From Sphingosinicella microcystinivorans (lineage in GTDB: Bacteria; Pseudomonadota; Alphaproteobacteria; Sphingomonadales; Sphingomonadaceae), in NCBI RefSeq assembly GCF_003634215.1, contig NZ_RBWX01000010.1, positions 124,001 to 188,000 of the forward strand: 64,000 nucleotides of DNA. Direction: 5' to 3'. This document shows, piece by piece, positions 35,906 to 43,574 of the stretch. The position numbers and the translations under genes were made by a program. Below the pieces are notes generated by a model, which was not told the DNA's origin, ran no database searches, and worked only from the letters and a program-made list of their open reading frames with translations. How positions within the stretch are numbered: the stretch's first letter is position 1; every line of letters starts with the position of its first letter.

Positions 35906-37183
35906 ATGAGCCTTGATGCTGCAACGAAGGTGGTCGTCGTCGGCCTCGGCTATGTCGGTTTGCCGCTGGCAGTAGCGTTGGCGCGCTATTTCGACACGAC
36001 GGGGGTCGATATCAACGCCGCCCGCATCGCTGCGCTGAAAGACGGGCATGATGCGACGCGTGAGATCGACAGCGACACGTTGAAGGCCAGCAGCCTCAAA
36101 TACGCGTCCGACATGGCATCCTGCGCGGACGCCGCCTTCATCATTGTGACAGTGCCGACGCCGGTTGACGGCGCCAACCAGCCCGATCTCGGTCCCGTCG
36201 AAGGCGCAACGCGCGCGCTCGCGGCGGCGATCACCGCGGGCTCGAAGCCAGTGATCGTTTACGAGAGCACGGTCTATCCCGGTGTTACTGAAGAGATATG
36301 CGGCCCGCTCATCGAAAGGGTGTCCGGCCTCAAGCAGGGCAACGACTTCTTCCTCGGCTACTCGCCGGAGCGCATCAACCCAGGCGACCGCGAACACACT
36401 GTCGACAAGATCATCAAGGTGGTTTCGGGCGAAAGCCCCGAAGTGCTCGAGAAGGTGGCGGCGCTTTACAACAAGGTCACGACCGGCGGCGTGTTCCGCG
36501 CGGCCTCAATCAAGGCGGCAGAGGCGGCAAAGGTCATCGAAAACGCGCAGCGCGACATCAACATCGCCTTCGTGAACGAGATCACCCAGATCTTCCAGAA
36601 GATCGACCTCTCCGTATACGACGTGCTTGAAGCGGCCGGCACCAAATGGAATTTCCTGCCGTTCCGTCCGGGCCTTGTCGGCGGCCACTGCATCGGCGTC
36701 GATCCCTACTACCTCAGCTACAAGGCTCAGCAGCTTGGCCAGTTTCCGCAGGTCATTCTCGCGGGTCGTTCGATCAACGACAGCATGGGCGCCTACGTTG
36801 CGGACCAAGTTCACGACCGTCTCCGCAAGGCCGGGGATGTTCTCGTGATGGGCCTCACCTTCAAGGAGGACGTACCCGATCTTCGCAATTCGAAGGTGGT
36901 CGATGTCATCGAGCGCCTGAAATGGCTGGGTCACAACGTCACGGTGCATGATCCACTCGCAGACCCTGAGGAAGCCGTGCACGAATACCATCTGACGCTG
37001 GACGCCGATGCGCTCTCGCGTCGCTACAATGCGGTGGTTCTTGCGGTTCCGCACGCCGAGTATCTGGCGATGGACCCTGCTGTGATCGGCGGCCTCGTGA
37101 AGGACGGCGGCCTTGTCGCAGACATCAAGGGCGCACTGCGTGGTAAGGCGTTGCCCGCCGCGATCGCTCGCTGGCAGCTATAG
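35906..37183 (+). CDS. UDP-sugar 6-dehydrogenase (WbpO/TviB/VipA type)
   Basis: The 425-residue enzyme oxidises a UDP-sugar (UDP-GlcNAc/GalNAc or UDP-glucose) to the uronate with two NAD+. It has the Rossmann motif VVVVGLGYVGLPLA, VPTPVDG, ESTVYPG and YSPERINPGD. The catalytic-cysteine region is GLVGGHCIGVDPYYL. The GGHCIGVDP form and the N-terminus match the TviB/WbpO subgroup rather than the plant-type Ugd, but I cannot set the sugar with certainty. It is 46 nt after the export gene, so likely co-transcribed. Its end overlaps the convergent YdcF gene by six bases. Confidence 0.92.
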   Translation: MSLDAATKVVVVGLGYVGLPLAVALARYFDTTGVDINAARIAALKDGHDATREIDSDTLKASSLKYASDMASCADAAFIIVTVPTPVDGANQPDLGPVEGATRALAAAITAGSKPVIVYESTVYPGVTEEICGPLIERVSGLKQGNDFFLGYSPERINPGDREHTVDKIIKVVSGESPEVLEKVAALYNKVTTGGVFRAASIKAAEAAKVIENAQRDINIAFVNEITQIFQKIDLSVYDVLEAAGTKWNFLPFRPGLVGGHCIGVDPYYLSYKAQQLGQFPQVILAGRSINDSMGAYVADQVHDRLRKAGDVLVMGLTFKEDVPDLRNSKVVDVIERLKWLGHNVTVHDPLADPEEAVHEYHLTLDADALSRRYNAVVLAVPHAEYLAMDPAVIGGLVKDGGLVADIKGALRGKALPAAIARWQL

Positions 37184-37915
37184 GCGGCCACTCAATCGAT
37201 ACCAAGCGAGGCCCACGTATTCGTGGAGCGCAAGGTCCGCGCGCTCGATATTTTCGATGAATGCGGGCGAGAATTCGCGGTCGCTTGCCTGCCGGTCTAC
37301 CGGGTAGGCAACGGCATCGACGCCTGCGGCTTTCATGCACGCCATTGCGCGCGGCATATGGAACCCTGACGTGACGAGCAGTACGCGCTTTCCAGGAAGG
37401 GCCGAAGCAATCCCGCGCGCGTTGGTACAGGTATCGAGCGTTCCGGTGACCTTGCCGATACGCCCCTGCGGCAGGCCTGCCCGGTGCCAATAGTCGGCCG
37501 TCCAGTCGACGTCGCGGCTGCCTTCATGCGTCACGCCGCCAACAATCCAGATTTTTGCCTGCGGATACGCCCGCGAGAGCGGGAGCGCCTCGCTCACTCT
37601 CTCGCCGTGTGGGCCAAATTCCAACGAACCTGAAAGCGCCGAGGCGCGCAGACGTTCGGCTCCGGCGAGTACCACTACAGCGTCAATCTGCTCTGGCAGG
37701 GCCGCTGGGCGAGGATACGCTGCCTCCAACCGACTCATCAGCCAGTTGCCCGTCGGCAGTATGGCGAACACGAGTGTCCAGAGCGCCAGAAGCACGATGG
37801 CGCCGCGCGCAGGCCGCAGAGCGCCGTTCAGCAGGAAGGTCGCCGTCAGCAGTATCAGCCAGACAAACCAGCCCGCGGGGCCGAAAAGCGCCCAAAGCAG
37901 GTAGTTCAGCGACAC
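37178..37915 (-). CDS. YdcF family (DUF218) membrane protein
   Basis: The 245-residue protein has two N-terminal membrane segments (about 8-30 and 38-56) and a DUF218 domain: DAVVVLAGAERLRAS, KIWIVGGVTH, TCTNARG and LLVTSGFHMPRAMACMKAAG. Relatives include ElyC and SanA, linked to envelope carbon flow or vancomycin sensitivity. Placed between two sugar-nucleotide genes, it may affect polyprenyl-linked intermediates. It lies 5 nt after the epimerase gene on the same strand. Confidence 0.88.
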   Translation of the reverse strand: MSLNYLLWALFGPAGWFVWLILLTATFLLNGALRPARGAIVLLALWTLVFAILPTGNWLMSRLEAAYPRPAALPEQIDAVVVLAGAERLRASALSGSLEFGPHGERVSEALPLSRAYPQAKIWIVGGVTHEGSRDVDWTADYWHRAGLPQGRIGKVTGTLDTCTNARGIASALPGKRVLLVTSGFHMPRAMACMKAAGVDAVAYPVDRQASDREFSPAFIENIERADLALHEYVGLAWYRLSGRL

Positions 37916-37920
37916 GCCCG

Positions 37921-38919
37921 TCAGACGCCGTGGTAGGTGCGGAACCAGTCGACGAAGCGAGGGATACCCTCTTCGATCGACGTGGTCGGATGGAAGCCGA
38001 GATCACGCTCGATCGCGGAAATATCTGCGAACGTGTCCTTCACATCGCCGGGCTGCATCGGCTCGAACTGCTTGACCGCGGTTTTGCCCACGGCCTTTTC
38101 GAGCACGGCGATCATGTGCATCAGCTCTTCGGAACGGTGGTTGCCGATGTTGTAAATACGGTGCGGTGTCACCGACCCGCCGGCCTTCACGCTACCGTCG
38201 TCGGGCGGCGGGTTGTCGAGGCAGGCGACGATGCCCGAAACAATGTCGTCGACGTACGTGAAATCGCGGCGCATATCGCCGCTGTTGAACACCTTGATCG
38301 GCTCACCCTTCAAAATGGCATCGGTGAACAGCCACATCGCCATGTCGGGTCTCCCCCACGGGCCGTAGACCGTAAAGAATCGGAGGCCTGTCTGCGGAAG
38401 GCGATAGAGGTGGCTGTAGGTCTCGCTCATCAGCTCATCCGCCTTTTTGGTGGCTGCGTAGAGCGAGATCGGCTGGTCGACGCGGTCTTCCACCGAGAAC
38501 GGCAGCTTCTCGTTCTTGCCGTAAACCGACGAAGACGAGGCATAGACGAGGTGCTCGACACTGTCCGAATGCCGCGCATACTCCATCAGGTTGAGGTGCC
38601 CGACGAGATTGGAGTGCACGTAAGCATGCGGGTTCGTCAGAGAGTAGCGAACGCCCGCCTGTGCGCCGAGATGGGCGATCCGCTCGACCCGGTGCGACGC
38701 AAGCGCGGTTTTCAGCCCGTCGAAGTCCGCGAAGTCCTGCTCGATGAAGGTAAAGCCGTTGTGACGCCTTTTCAGATCTGCGATACGATCACGCTTCAGC
38801 TTCGGACTGTAGTAGTCGTTAACGTTATCGATTCCGATGACCCGCTCACCGCGCGAAAGTAGCCGTTCAGAAAGGTGGTAGCCGATGAAACCTGCGGCTC
38901 CGGTCACGAGAAAAGTCAT
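37921..38919 (-). CDS. NAD-dependent epimerase, UDP-glucuronate 4-epimerase type
   Basis: The enzyme has 332 residues and an extended SDR fold: TGAAGFIGYHL with the NAD loop, DNVNDYYSPKLKRDR (a hallmark of UDP-GlcA epimerases), and the catalytic SVYGKNEK then Y-x3-K (LYAATKKADE). It probably converts UDP-glucuronate to UDP-galacturonate, which fits the nearby dehydrogenase. The ATG at 38919 (MTFLVTG) is taken; upstream in-frame codons are poor in protein character. The gene is divergent from the WecA-type gene. Confidence 0.93.
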   Translation of the reverse strand: MTFLVTGAAGFIGYHLSERLLSRGERVIGIDNVNDYYSPKLKRDRIADLKRRHNGFTFIEQDFADFDGLKTALASHRVERIAHLGAQAGVRYSLTNPHAYVHSNLVGHLNLMEYARHSDSVEHLVYASSSSVYGKNEKLPFSVEDRVDQPISLYAATKKADELMSETYSHLYRLPQTGLRFFTVYGPWGRPDMAMWLFTDAILKGEPIKVFNSGDMRRDFTYVDDIVSGIVACLDNPPPDDGSVKAGGSVTPHRIYNIGNHRSEELMHMIAVLEKAVGKTAVKQFEPMQPGDVKDTFADISAIERDLGFHPTTSIEEGIPRFVDWFRTYHGV

Positions 38920-39043
38920 TGATTCATCCTGCGTAAAGCCGAGCCGTTGCACTTCGGCGCTGCACTGAGGGGAGTTAGCGTAGCGCTGGCCGTGCCGCAA
39001 CGGTAAGGTCGACCGCGTTGACGATGAAGGGGCCAAGACCGCA
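38920..39043. promoter_or_regulatory. Divergent promoter region of the epimerase and transferase genes
   Basis: This 124-base gap must hold both promoters. No sharp -35/-10 pair or palindrome was recognised. Confidence 0.35.
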
Positions 39044-40096
39044 ATGACCGCAATGAGCCTGAACATGCTCTGCGCAGCCATAGGCGTGGCGATCGCGCTT
39101 TTCGTGGGGCAAAACGCCGGCCGCGTTGGCGGCGCCCTCGGCCTTCTCGATTATCCCGATCCATTCGGCGGTCGTAAGCGTCACGCCCGCGTGACGCCGC
39201 TGGTCGGCGGCCTTGCCGTCGTACTGGCATTCGAAGTTTCTGCGCTGCTGCTTTATCACCTCCTCGCCAAGGATTCCGCACTCCTGGATTGGCAGGTGAT
39301 GTGGCTTGGTTACGCGGTCGGGGCGATGGCGTTTGTCGGCCTCGCCGATGATCGCATGGGTCTGTCCCCGATCGTAAGGCTGACGTTGACCTCGTTCGTG
39401 CTCGTTCTGGCGATCCTCGAAGTGCCGGACTTCCGCGTGGATTTCCTGCGCTTCGCCGGGGTCGATCAGCTCGTCCTGCTTCCTTCATGGGCCTCGGTTC
39501 TGTTCACGCTTCTCTGCCTCATTGGGCTTCTGAACGCGGTCAACATGGCGGACGGCAAGAACGGCATCGTGCTCACGCTGTCGCTGATCTGGACGGCGGT
39601 GCTGTTCGCCCGCAACCCTCAGCCCTTCGATCCGCTGCTGTTCGGCATCGCCGGCAGCCTCATTGTCATGCTCTGGTTCAACATGAAGGGCGCGCTTTTT
39701 CTTGGCGATGGCGGCAGCTACGGCATTTCGGCGATCTTCGGCCTGCTTGCCATTTATGCCTACAACCACAGTTTCGCGACATTCGACGCTGGGCAGGTGG
39801 CGCTGCTGTTCCTGGTCCCTGTGCTCGATACGGTCCGCCTGATGGCTTGGCGGGTCGCGCAGGGCCGCAGTCCGTTTTCGGGAGACCGCAACCACCTCCA
39901 TCACTATCTGCATGCGCGCTGGGGCTGGCCGATGGGTCTTGGTATTTATGCAGTGCTGGTGGCGCTGCCGAATTTCCTCGGCGTCTTGTTTCCGGCCTAC
40001 AGCCTTGCGCTGCTCGGCCTCGGCGCCGTGATGTACGTGGCGACGCTGTTCGCGTCGACGCGTGGCGGTACGGTTCGTAGCGGCGTCAACGCCTGA
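39044..40096 (+). CDS. Undecaprenyl-phosphate sugar-1-phosphate transferase (WecA/MraY family)
   Basis: This multi-pass membrane protein of 350 residues (about ten helices) transfers a sugar-1-phosphate (commonly GlcNAc-1-P) to undecaprenyl phosphate, starting polysaccharide repeat assembly. Family motifs are present: the loop GGLAVVLAF, FVGLADDRMGL (DD for metal), NAVNMADGKNG (DG..NG), LFLGDGGSYGIS and the cytoplasmic DRNHLHHYL. All catalytic Asp residues appear intact. It is transcribed away from the epimerase. Confidence 0.92.
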   Translation: MTAMSLNMLCAAIGVAIALFVGQNAGRVGGALGLLDYPDPFGGRKRHARVTPLVGGLAVVLAFEVSALLLYHLLAKDSALLDWQVMWLGYAVGAMAFVGLADDRMGLSPIVRLTLTSFVLVLAILEVPDFRVDFLRFAGVDQLVLLPSWASVLFTLLCLIGLLNAVNMADGKNGIVLTLSLIWTAVLFARNPQPFDPLLFGIAGSLIVMLWFNMKGALFLGDGGSYGISAIFGLLAIYAYNHSFATFDAGQVALLFLVPVLDTVRLMAWRVAQGRSPFSGDRNHLHHYLHARWGWPMGLGIYAVLVALPNFLGVLFPAYSLALLGLGAVMYVATLFASTRGGTVRSGVNA

Positions 40097-40186
40097 AACA
40101 AACCCTTTGGCGACCTCTTCCCAAAGCTGAAGCAGCGGCTATAAGGGCCGCCGCAAACACGGCGTTCGCCGTTTCAAGCATCGCAT

Positions 40187-40261
40187 TGGGGCGTAGCCAA
40201 GCGGTAAGGCAGCGGTTTTTGGTACCGCCATGCGGAGGTTCGAATCCTCCCGCCCCAGCCA
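40187..40261 (+). tRNA. tRNA-Gln (anticodon TTG)
   Basis: A full cloverleaf of 75 nt with an encoded CCA. The acceptor TGGGGCG pairs with CGCCCCA, the D stem is GCC/GGC, the anticodon stem GCGGT/ACCGC has loop TTTTGGT, and the T stem is GGAGG/CCTCC with loop TTCGAAT. A CTATAA box at 40139-40144 lies in position for its promoter. The 3' region shows no integrase gene. Confidence 0.97.
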
Positions 40262-40545
40262 AGCCTTTTCACCACTTTCCTTAATCCCATGATGGCGGGT
40301 CCGTGGAAAAGTCCCTTAGCGCGGTTGAACAGGTTTGGGCCGCAATGGTCCCTCGCTCTCCCCATGCCATGCCGCCTCTCTCCCCCACCTATCCCTCCGG
40401 ATAGGCGGCAACGCGGTTCATTTGTTCCCAAAAGATAGGATGAGCCTCGCCCCGCCCTCGGGCTAGAACCAAGGTCGCCGAACAGAGGGCGCAGAACAGT
40501 CCAAGCGATCGGGAGCATCGCCGGCGGATGCGGAGGGGAAGTGGG
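40262..40545 (+). other. Intergenic region upstream of the TonB receptor
   Basis: This 284-base gap has no credible gene. It holds a perfect inverted repeat (CCTATCC-CTCC-GGATAGG, 40388-40405) and a second GATAGGATGAG at 40435-40445, both of which resemble regulator sites. The receptor's ribosome site GAGGGGAAG is at its end. Confidence 0.45.
40388..40405. promoter_or_regulatory. Inverted repeat upstream of the TonB-dependent receptor
   Basis: CCTATCC and GGATAGG are exact 7-base arms with a 4-base spacer. The half-site GGATAGG recurs at 47109-47115 between the DJ-1 and Rieske genes, suggesting a shared regulator (perhaps the LuxR-type protein encoded between them). Confidence 0.4.
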
Positions 40546-42699
40546 ATGCGGAGACAATCTAGCCTGAACTATACGTGCGCCTGCCTTTTGGCTGGCGTTG
40601 CAACCATCGTCACCACACCGGCATGGGCGCAGGAAAGCGTCAGCGATACTGCCGCGCATGGGGGAGAGGTCGAACAGATCGTCGTCACGGCGCGCAAGCG
40701 TGAGGAGCGCGTGCAGGATGTGCCGGATTCGATCAGCGTCTTTACCGCCGCAGCGCTCGAAGCGACGCGCGTCGATAACGTGAAGGACGTGGCGCTTCGC
40801 GTGCCGAACCTTTCGATTGTCGAGGCGCAGCAGCCGGGCGTCGCGCTGCTTACGATCCGCGGTGTGGGGCAGGCGCGCAACGGCGAGCCGCCGATCGCGG
40901 TCGTTGTCGATGGCGTGCAGCTCAGCAACGCCTATCAGATCACGCAGGACCTGTTCGATATCGAGCGCATCGAGGTTCTGAAGGGACCGCAGGGCGCGGT
41001 TTACGGCCGCAACGCCATCGGCGGCGCGATCAACATCACCACCAAGCAGCCGACGAACGATTTCGAAGGCTTCATCCAGGGAAGCTACGGCACGGGGCAG
41101 GACTGGCGCCTGTCCGCCGCGATCAGCGGCCCGATTGTTCCCGACAAGTTGCTGTTCCGCCTGGCCGGGTCGCTGCGCGATTTCGACGGCGACATCGAAA
41201 GCGTCAACGCGCCGCGTTCCAAGGAAGCGAACTGGGCGAAGGACAAGAACATCCGCGGCAGCCTGCTGTTCACGCCGTCGGATGTCGTCTCGGTCGATCT
41301 GCGCTATTCGCGGCTTGAGACCGAAGCAGGCGCGGCTTGGTACGCTTCTGTGCCGCCCGGCGGTGACATTAACGAGCCGCGTCCTTACATCGGCGACTAT
41401 CCCTCGTGGGCGGAGCGGATATTGAACGATGCCTCCGCGAAGGTGGATATCGATCTCGGTGCTGCAACGCTCACGTCGGTCACGGCCTATTCGAAGGTCT
41501 CGTCGTACATCGACGAGGAGCTCGATCTCAGCCCGCTTGACGGCATCATCGGACAGCAGACTCTGAAGACGCGCAATTTCAGTCAGGAACTGCGGCTCGC
41601 CTCCACAGGCAACACGCGCTTCAAGTGGCTCGCTGGCCTCTACTATCTGAAAACGCGCCAGAAGCTCGATACGGAAATTTTCCTCGGCGCGGACTTTCTG
41701 CCGCTGTTCGGCCTGCCGCCGGAACTTGCGCCGCTCCTGTTCGCGCAGAGCCGTTCGACCGATCACAACAAGGCCTACGCGGCGTTCGGGCAGGTCTCCT
41801 ACCGCTTCGATATGGGCCTCGAGCTCACCGGCGCGCTGCGCTACGACGTGGACGACAGGAATCAGATCGATCGTGCCGCACCGGGGCTGCCGGAATATGA
41901 TCGGACGTTCAAATCCCTGCAGCCGAAGGTTTCGGCGACATGGTTCTGGAACGACGATTCGATGGTCTACGCGACCGTTGCGAAGGGCTTCCGCAGCGGC
42001 GGTTTCAATCCGCTCGATATCATCACGCGCTCCTACGACAAGGAAGAGAACTGGAACTACGAGGTCGGGCTGAAGGCGAGCGCGCTCGATCGCAAGCTGA
42101 CCCTCACAAGCGCCGTTTTCTACACGCGCATCAAGGATCGTCAGGTCTACACGCTCGACGTCAACAACTCGGCGCAGACGCTCACGAACCCGATTCCAAA
42201 GTCGGAAGTCTACGGCTTCGAGGCGGAGGTGATCGCGCGACCGGTGCCCGGTTTCGATCTATCGGCCTCCATCGGCTACACGGATTCGAAGATAATCAGC
42301 TACGACACCTCGGTCTTCGCGGGTCTTCCCTCGGCAGGTGATTACACCGGCAACAAGCTGCCGCAGATGGCGAAGCTCTCTTATGCCTTCGGCGCGCAGT
42401 ACGAGCACGAGTTCGGCGACGACATGTCGATCACCCCGCGTGTGGAGCTGAACGGCTCCAGCGGCGCTTATTACTGGGAAGTCGACAACACCGACAAGCG
42501 CAGCGGCGTCAGTCTCGTGAACGCGCGTCTCACGCTGCGCAAGGGCGGACTGTCGCTCGCGGGCTTCGTCGAGAACCTGTTCGACGAGAACTATATTATC
42601 GAGTTCGTACCCGTCGAATGGAGTGGCGCGGGCGCGGGCGATCTTTCCGCCGCGGCGCCGGGACGGCGCTGGGGTGTGCAGGCCAAGCTGCGCTTCTAG
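40546..42699 (+). CDS. TonB-dependent outer-membrane receptor
   Basis: This protein (717 residues) has a signal peptide (TCACLLAGVATIVTTPAWAQ), a TonB-box-like EQIVVTARKREERVQDVP and a plug domain (VDGVQLSNAY, IERIEVLKGPQGAVYGRNAIGG). A long 22-strand barrel with ITTKQPTNDF and the final strand RRWGVQAKLRF follow. Members with VVTARKREE near the TonB box are abundant in sphingomonads and take up sugars, aromatics or siderophores. The gene is 10 nt from the next one, so it is probably the uptake part of the following catabolic cluster. The ATG at 40546 is preferred for its GAGGGGAAG ribosome site. Confidence 0.93.
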   Translation: MRRQSSLNYTCACLLAGVATIVTTPAWAQESVSDTAAHGGEVEQIVVTARKREERVQDVPDSISVFTAAALEATRVDNVKDVALRVPNLSIVEAQQPGVALLTIRGVGQARNGEPPIAVVVDGVQLSNAYQITQDLFDIERIEVLKGPQGAVYGRNAIGGAINITTKQPTNDFEGFIQGSYGTGQDWRLSAAISGPIVPDKLLFRLAGSLRDFDGDIESVNAPRSKEANWAKDKNIRGSLLFTPSDVVSVDLRYSRLETEAGAAWYASVPPGGDINEPRPYIGDYPSWAERILNDASAKVDIDLGAATLTSVTAYSKVSSYIDEELDLSPLDGIIGQQTLKTRNFSQELRLASTGNTRFKWLAGLYYLKTRQKLDTEIFLGADFLPLFGLPPELAPLLFAQSRSTDHNKAYAAFGQVSYRFDMGLELTGALRYDVDDRNQIDRAAPGLPEYDRTFKSLQPKVSATWFWNDDSMVYATVAKGFRSGGFNPLDIITRSYDKEENWNYEVGLKASALDRKLTLTSAVFYTRIKDRQVYTLDVNNSAQTLTNPIPKSEVYGFEAEVIARPVPGFDLSASIGYTDSKIISYDTSVFAGLPSAGDYTGNKLPQMAKLSYAFGAQYEHEFGDDMSITPRVELNGSSGAYYWEVDNTDKRSGVSLVNARLTLRKGGLSLAGFVENLFDENYIIEFVPVEWSGAGAGDLSAAAPGRRWGVQAKLRF

Positions 42700-42709
42700 G
42701 GGGGTGATT

Positions 42710-43534
42710 ATGGGCAATGCACAGGTCGTCCGCCGATTCAACGCACCGGCGGAGACGCTCTGGAGCTATATTTCGTGGCGCGGCATGGAAAAGCTCGCCG
42801 GAGGCGGCTTTTTCAAGCGCATTGTGTTCGAAGGGGAGGGCGCGGAGGTTGGCGCCACCAAGTGGATACACCTTGCGGAAGGCCCACCGGTCCGCGAACG
42901 TCTCGAGTGGATCGACGCTGCCGGCTATGGATACGGCTACCGCATCGTCGATAGCGGGCCGCTACCGGTCACCGACTATGTCGGTGAACTGCGCATCACG
43001 CCTTGCGGGCCGGCGGCATGCGACGTCGTCATCCGCAACAGCTTCGTCGGCGTTACCACCGACGACGACTGGGGCCGGGAATGGGAGACGATGGAGAACG
43101 GCCTGCTCGACGAGATTGAAGCCTTTGTCGGCGGCGCACCTACACCCGGTCCGGAAGACGTGGCAGCGGCGATCCGCGCGGCGAGCGACCAGTTCGAGGC
43201 GGACTTCCGTAGCGGCGATCCCGAACGCCTCGTCGCGAACTACTACGTCGATGATCCCCGCATCGCCGTGCCCGACACGCCGCTGCAAAAAGGCCGCGAC
43301 GCTGCGATTGCGGTCTTCCGCGGCCTGATGGACGGCTTCTCGGCGTGCGACCTCCGGCAGGTGGAGGTCAGCCACGGCGGCGGCGACATCGCGTTCGAAC
43401 TTGGCGAATCCACCGTGCATCCGAAGGCGGCCGGCGAGGCGCCGACACTCGTCCGCTACACGATCCTCTGGCGCCGCACCGCCAAGGGTTGGCGCGTGGA
43501 TACGGACTTCTTCGCGTGGGGCGCGCTTTCGTGA
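42710..43534 (+). CDS. Two-domain SRPBCC / NTF2-like (SnoaL) fusion protein
   Basis: The 274-residue protein seems to join two small-molecule-binding folds. Residues 1-140 (VVRRFNAPAETLWSYIS ... GELRITPCG ... FVG) look like an SRPBCC/polyketide-cyclase domain. Residues 145-274 (IRAASDQFEADFRSGDPE, LVANYYVDD, ILWRRTAKGWRVDTDFFAWG) look like a SnoaL/DUF4440 NTF2-like domain with the usual hydrophobic pocket. It has no signal peptide. The gene lies 10 nt after the TonB receptor and 40 nt before the regulator, which suggests ligand binding, isomerisation or hydration of a ring compound. The domain calls are by motif only. Confidence 0.75.
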   Translation: MGNAQVVRRFNAPAETLWSYISWRGMEKLAGGGFFKRIVFEGEGAEVGATKWIHLAEGPPVRERLEWIDAAGYGYGYRIVDSGPLPVTDYVGELRITPCGPAACDVVIRNSFVGVTTDDDWGREWETMENGLLDEIEAFVGGAPTPGPEDVAAAIRAASDQFEADFRSGDPERLVANYYVDDPRIAVPDTPLQKGRDAAIAVFRGLMDGFSACDLRQVEVSHGGGDIAFELGESTVHPKAAGEAPTLVRYTILWRRTAKGWRVDTDFFAWGALS

Positions 43535-43574
43535 TAGGCTCCCGGGCTTGATGTGACGGGGCTGGGAGGGAGCG

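Noticed and set aside
40187-40261. A second integration site at tRNA-Gln
   Set aside because: No integrase, partial repeat of the tRNA 3' end or foreign-looking block was seen next to it.
40174-41766. Minus-strand frame with a PLPYRLATPQ-type end near tRNA-Gln
   Set aside because: The end is an artefact of reading through tRNA-Gln on the wrong strand. The TonB receptor on the plus strand accounts for the rest.
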